DNA of 64,000 nucleotides from Sodiomyces alkalinus F11. Taxonomy: Eukaryota > Ascomycota > Sordariomycetes > Glomerellales > Plectosphaerellaceae. The translations under genes were made by a program, and so were the position numbers. A model generated the notes under the pieces. The model worked only from the letters and a program-made list of their open reading frames with translations, was not told where the DNA came from and ran no database searches. The stretch spans positions 334,351 through 398,350 of the forward strand of contig NW_021167088.1 in assembly GCF_003711515.1 (NCBI RefSeq), in the 5' to 3' direction. Positions 60,101 to 64,000 of the stretch are shown here, in pieces (positions within the stretch are counted from its first letter, which is position 1; every line of letters begins with the position of its first letter).

Positions 60101-60735
60101 TTAACCACTCCCAAATTCTTCCGCATCCAAGTCCAAGCCCACGTGCTTGGTCCGCAAGTGCCGGACAAAGTTGTCGCGCCGGTTATAGACGTGACCCGTC
60201 TTGGCCTTCCGGCATCCGGGCACGCGGCACCGGTACCCCTTGGGGGCGGCACCGCTATCGTCGACCTTCTCGTGCGTCTTCTTGTGTCGCTTCAGGTCTT
60301 TTTGCGTGGCAAAGGCCTTGTCGCAGCCGGGCTCGTCGCAGAAGGAATCCTTGACGTGGTATCGCTCGTGCTTGCTAAGGAGGCAGGGGACTGTTAGCTT
60401 TCGTCTTATTTTCTTCTTCTTCTTTTTTTTTTGAAGGGAAAAGGGGATAAGAAGGGGAAAAAGGGGGGGAAAAGGAAAGAAAGAATGAAAAAAACCCACG
60501 TCAAGTCGCTGCGTCGCCTGAACATCTTGCCGCATTGGTTCCATGTGCATTCGTATTTCAGCTCCCTCGCCGCGGTGGTGGCTGCGGGCGAGTTCCATCC
60601 GATGCTACTACCTTCCTCGCTGCTGGAGCTGGTGGGCGTGGCGGTCATGGTCGTGGAGGCGTCGTCGTAGACGGCCATGACGGATGGGATGAAGCCCGCG
60701 GCCGCCATGGTCGCGTGGTTTGGGGGGTTTAGCAT
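60101..60735 (-). CDS. Three-finger C2H2 zinc-finger protein, 5' end uncertain
   Basis: Two exons, complement(60101..60374, 60500..60735), give 169 residues from the first in-frame ATG. Finger 1 (CTWNQC to HERYH, residues 63-85) is split by the 125-base intron, which rejoins as RRRSDLT-KHERYH. Finger 2 is CDEPGC to HKKTH (91-113). Finger 3 is CRVPGC with NRRDNFVRHLRTKH (128-156). The protein ends in an acidic tail. Upstream of the chosen ATG the frame stays open to about 61221 and encodes Pro/Ser/Asp-rich sequence that looks coding (for example DTYIESIDDPPLFFPYPTP), so a missing upstream exon with the true start is quite possible. It is probably a nuclear DNA-binding regulator of unknown target. 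The region further right on this strand looks like leader sequence. Confidence 0.8.
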
Positions 60736-63700
60736 TGGGCTCGGAATGGCCGAAGAACATGAGGGGGTGTCGAGTGGAGACGCCGTGGCACCAGGTACCG
60801 TAGGTGAGCTCCATGGTGAACTGTCGAAGGGGGCCGAACAGATGTCGGCCGGCGTGGGGTACGGGAAAAATAAGGGGGGGTCGTCGATGGACTCGATGTA
60901 TGTGTCGAACGGCGAATTGGAAGGGTAGTACCACTCGCAGTAGCAGACCGGATGCCCGAGGACCACGCAGTAACACGAGTCAACGAGTTGGGGTGTGATT
61001 CCGGTATCCAGGTGAACCGCCACTTTCGCTACGTGCCAGGGGCAACGGTAATTATTTGTGGTGGAGGAGGGACTGTGAACCGCCGACGAGCGAGCGGATG
61101 AGCGAGGGCAAGACTTCGGTGCGTCCTTGCGAAAGGTTCGGCCGGCCAGTAGGCGAGAGATGGCGTACCACGCGGTGGAGAGATATCCGGTGGGTAATAT
61201 CGAGATCGAGCGAGGTAGCACAGGGTGGGAGGTACTGTAGGTCTGTCTTTTCCGTTCCTTAGATCGAAGATGACGTGGGGGATGGTACTAAATGAAGCTC
61301 CGAGAGGCAACAGCTAGCCCTGAGGGTTAAGGGTGCTTTGACTGGGTCAAGTAGTGGCGGGGAATATCCCCGCATGCGGCCTTCCAAAATGATGTTGGGA
61401 GAAGCTTTAAAAATTGCACCAGGAGAGGTATGTGTGTGCTGTGCACAGTCCGGTGAGGTCGAGGGAGGTTTGGATAAGGAAGCCCTATCGGTCCATTCCG
61501 GAGAAGATGTGAGTAAGCAGAAGGTTGTTGTTGGTTAGCAGGACGTCGTCGAGTTGAGAGCGAAGTCCAGATGACGCCGAGTCGAGTCGAGACAAAATCG
61601 AGTTGTGGGAAAGCTTTTTGAGGGATAGGAAGATCCTTGGTGGTTCAGCGATAACGAGTTGACAGTGGTTATCGAGCTTTGTGTGAACTGCTGTGTATTT
61701 AGGTTAAATAGGTTGATATTGGCTCCGATTCCTTGTAGTATTATACTGAGTGGATGGAGTGTCGTCCGGACGATTTCGAACCTGAGTAAGCGCGGGAGGT
61801 AATTAGAAGAATTAAGCCGGCTTCCGGGTCGCGGGGCCAAGAGGGGAAGGGGGATATGGCTTTCTTAAGTAAAATGTTTGTCTAAGGTAAGACGAAAGAA
61901 CCCCATAACCCCACAGTAAGGTATCTAGGTACATACTCCGGACGACGTACGAAATATCCGTACTCTAGGTAGGTACCTTACGTACTACATTTTGGGGACG
62001 GACCCACCCGGCCATATCATCAAGGTCAACGAATTCGCTTCATTCCCCGAGGGCTTTTATTGCGTCTAGCCATCCAGCCTTGCGATGTCAGTGTCTACAT
62101 GCTCATTCATTTCGGTCGGGGCAATTAATGTGAGGGGGAGGCTGTGCATGCAGAGACGGGATGCACCAATGTGCGCAACTCGTTGGAGAGGATGCAGCGA
62201 GAGAACAAGGGAAAAAAGGGGGGAGGTGAGAATGAGCAAGGTGGAGGGCCTCAAAAACATGTGGTCGAGATACCAAGTCTCACTCTCCCAACATACGCAA
62301 TAGGTAGGTAGGTCAAGGTACCTATAGCCATACCGAGATAACCTAGGACGCTTCGTATAGTGGACATCCCCGTCCATCCCGTCGCGGTAGCATCGAATCG
62401 CAGGTGAGAACGGCGCTTTGCCGGCCGGTGTTAGAGAGGTACCGTTGCCGGCGGAGTCCAGCCCAAGTTCGGTCTGCTGCTACTGGACGATCACGGCCCG
62501 ACAGATAATTATCCAGTGGGGATAGTTTACAGTGTTAATAAAATCGCGCCCTGTCTCGAGGAGTGAGCTATTTAGATTACCGTGGCGGTTCTTCACGGAG
62601 CCCTCCCCTTTTTTCCCTTCTTTTCTTCTGCGGGAAAGAAAGACAAGAATAAGAAAAAAGAAAAAAAAAAAGAATAAGAAAAAAGAAAGGGGGGGGCGCG
62701 GTGACATGGAAGTTAGAGTGACATGAGGGACGAAGGTACGTTGTACTTTCGTACTTGTCATCGGCGCCCGACGTCAGGCTAGAACCCTTGGCTGCGCCTC
62801 CCAGGGTCGAAGGCTGCCCTGTGCCACATACGGATACACTGCCCGTTTCCCGTCACGAGTTCCCCTTCCTAGACGTCAAGCCTCGTCGCCTCGCATTATC
62901 GATTCTCATATCATCATGCGCTTATAAGGTGGATGAGTTGTGCGGTCACGAGATAGTGCATATGTCGTCACTACGAAGCAGAATCTCGCCTTGCGGAGGT
63001 AGAGATCTCCTGCATCTCCTCCTGCGCCTCGCCTTAATGCTCCGTACAGCGTTCTCAGACCTTTTTCCTGCAGCCTCGATTTCCCCTTAATCCACATTCA
63101 AGAGCGAACTCGCGGGGAAGGTCGGGGAAGAAGGTGGCGTTGCACGGTCTTCACACCCCGAACATTCCCGATCCTTGCACGGCGGGGTATAGAACAATTG
63201 GACAATGGGCTTCAGAGGGCTGGCTATCAGACTTTGAAGCACGACGATGAACCCTGCGAAGGCAGGGCGTATACTAGATTATCCTATGCATGTGAAGCCC
63301 TAGGGTAGCCTACAACGTAGGATTCGATTAATTGATTGGGGGGAGTAGGTACCAGTGTCCATGGTGCGTATTTGTATCCTCTGGGCACTCCCGGTCCGTC
63401 CTGCCAAATTCGGCGTGCCATGCTACATAAACCTGAGTTCTTCTTTACGGAGGACTTCGTCATACATTTTACATTAAACATGGCAAAATTTACGAGTAGC
63501 CAAATCCTCCTGGTTATTTGTTCTGCGCAAGTCACCGAAGGATAAGGTAAGGTACCTTAGGTACCTACCTTAGGTAGAAGACCTGGAAAAGGTCGAGAGG
63601 TACATGGGTACTTCGAAGTCGTCTCGTGGCTTCGGCCGAGACGCCGGGCTATACATCTTGATAAGGTAATCTTCCGTACGCTGCCTGTGTACGGATACCT

Positions 63701-64000
63701 TACCTAAGATACCTTACGTGAACGGAGAAAAGAACCGTTATACGTAGATATACCAGGACGGGTCAACTCGAATACCGATAATTACGGAAGCGGGCCAAAC
63801 CTCCCAGCAGGACAGTCACGATGGTTCTCGTGACTACGTATTCGTACGGGAGAGGGCCTTTGAGGACAAACAACCTGCTAGGTTGACAGTGCGATCGGGG
63901 CACTCTGCAAGGAGCATCCGCTTTGGGAAATTCGGACAGTACCCTGGCCAAAAAAAATCACGTAGGTATCCGTACAAACATACGACACCAAGCTTCAAGT
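60736..64000. other. Upstream region of the zinc-finger gene and right-edge intergenic DNA
   Basis: To about 61.85 kb the minus strand reads as likely 5' untranslated or N-terminal sequence of the zinc-finger gene. Beyond that there are no recognised genes. The stretch contains pyrimidine then purine tracts at 62605-62690 that could fold on each other, dense TACCTTAGGTA repeats at 63544-63580, TAGGTA repeats at 61920-61985 and 62300-62320, and a CGTCTCG/CGAGACG hairpin at 63620-63643. Confidence 0.5.

Noticed and set aside
1..64000. CRISPR arrays, bacterial operons, rRNA or tRNA genes
   Set aside because: The DNA is fungal with introns. I found no direct-repeat/spacer array, and no clear tRNA by eye; tRNAscan would be needed to exclude the latter fully.

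Overview
This window is a nuclear segment from a filamentous ascomycete (Pezizomycotina, most likely Sordariomycetes). The support is: short spliceosomal introns with GTAAGT/GTATGT-type donors and CTAAC/CTGAC-type branch sites, a grainyhead/CP2 factor resembling the conidial-separation regulator CSP-2, an Argonaute, and a copia retrotransposon carrying transition damage of the repeat-induced point mutation (RIP) type. Two runs of N (25 and 465 bases) are assembly gaps. The species cannot be told from the sequence alone.

Thirteen genes can be modelled; for twelve the exon joins are supported by reading frame and family motifs. In order: a 5' fragment of an unknown gene leaving the left edge (-); an oxysterol-binding protein (-); a grainyhead/CP2 transcription factor (+) whose start codon lies in a 14-base exon; the mitochondrial p32/MAM33 acidic protein (-); exonuclease EXO1 (-); ribosome-biogenesis factor TMA16 (+); a Ca2+/calmodulin-dependent protein kinase (+); a peroxisomal enoyl-CoA isomerase/hydratase (+); an ariadne-type RBR ubiquitin ligase (-); a Prx5-type peroxiredoxin (-); a RasGAP (+); histone chaperone ASF1 (-); cleavage-polyadenylation factor RNA14 (+); an Argonaute (+); and a three-finger C2H2 protein (-) whose 5' end is uncertain.

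The genes are mostly unrelated housekeeping and regulatory genes and form no metabolic cluster. EXO1/TMA16 and ASF1/RNA14 are head-to-head pairs that may share promoters. Argonaute and the zinc-finger gene converge, as do the isomerase and the RBR ligase, and the CP2 factor and MAM33.

Between the genes lie long non-coding stretches: 3.3-12.2 kb, 22.3-28.6 kb (the retrotransposon), 38.2-43.4 kb, 53.1-56.2 kb and 60.7-64 kb. They hold two small AT-rich inverted-repeat elements (8.5-8.9 and 36.3-36.6 kb) whose arms differ mostly by C/T transitions, and a dense scatter of short palindromes of two kinds (CCTTAGG-centred and ACTTCGTAC/TACTCCGTA-like) that I did not notice inside the modelled exons. 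No complete new defence or biosynthetic system is visible. The least explained material is the dispersed palindromes, the inverted-repeat elements, the iterated ACAAAGGA motif of the retroelement, and the unusual splice structures.
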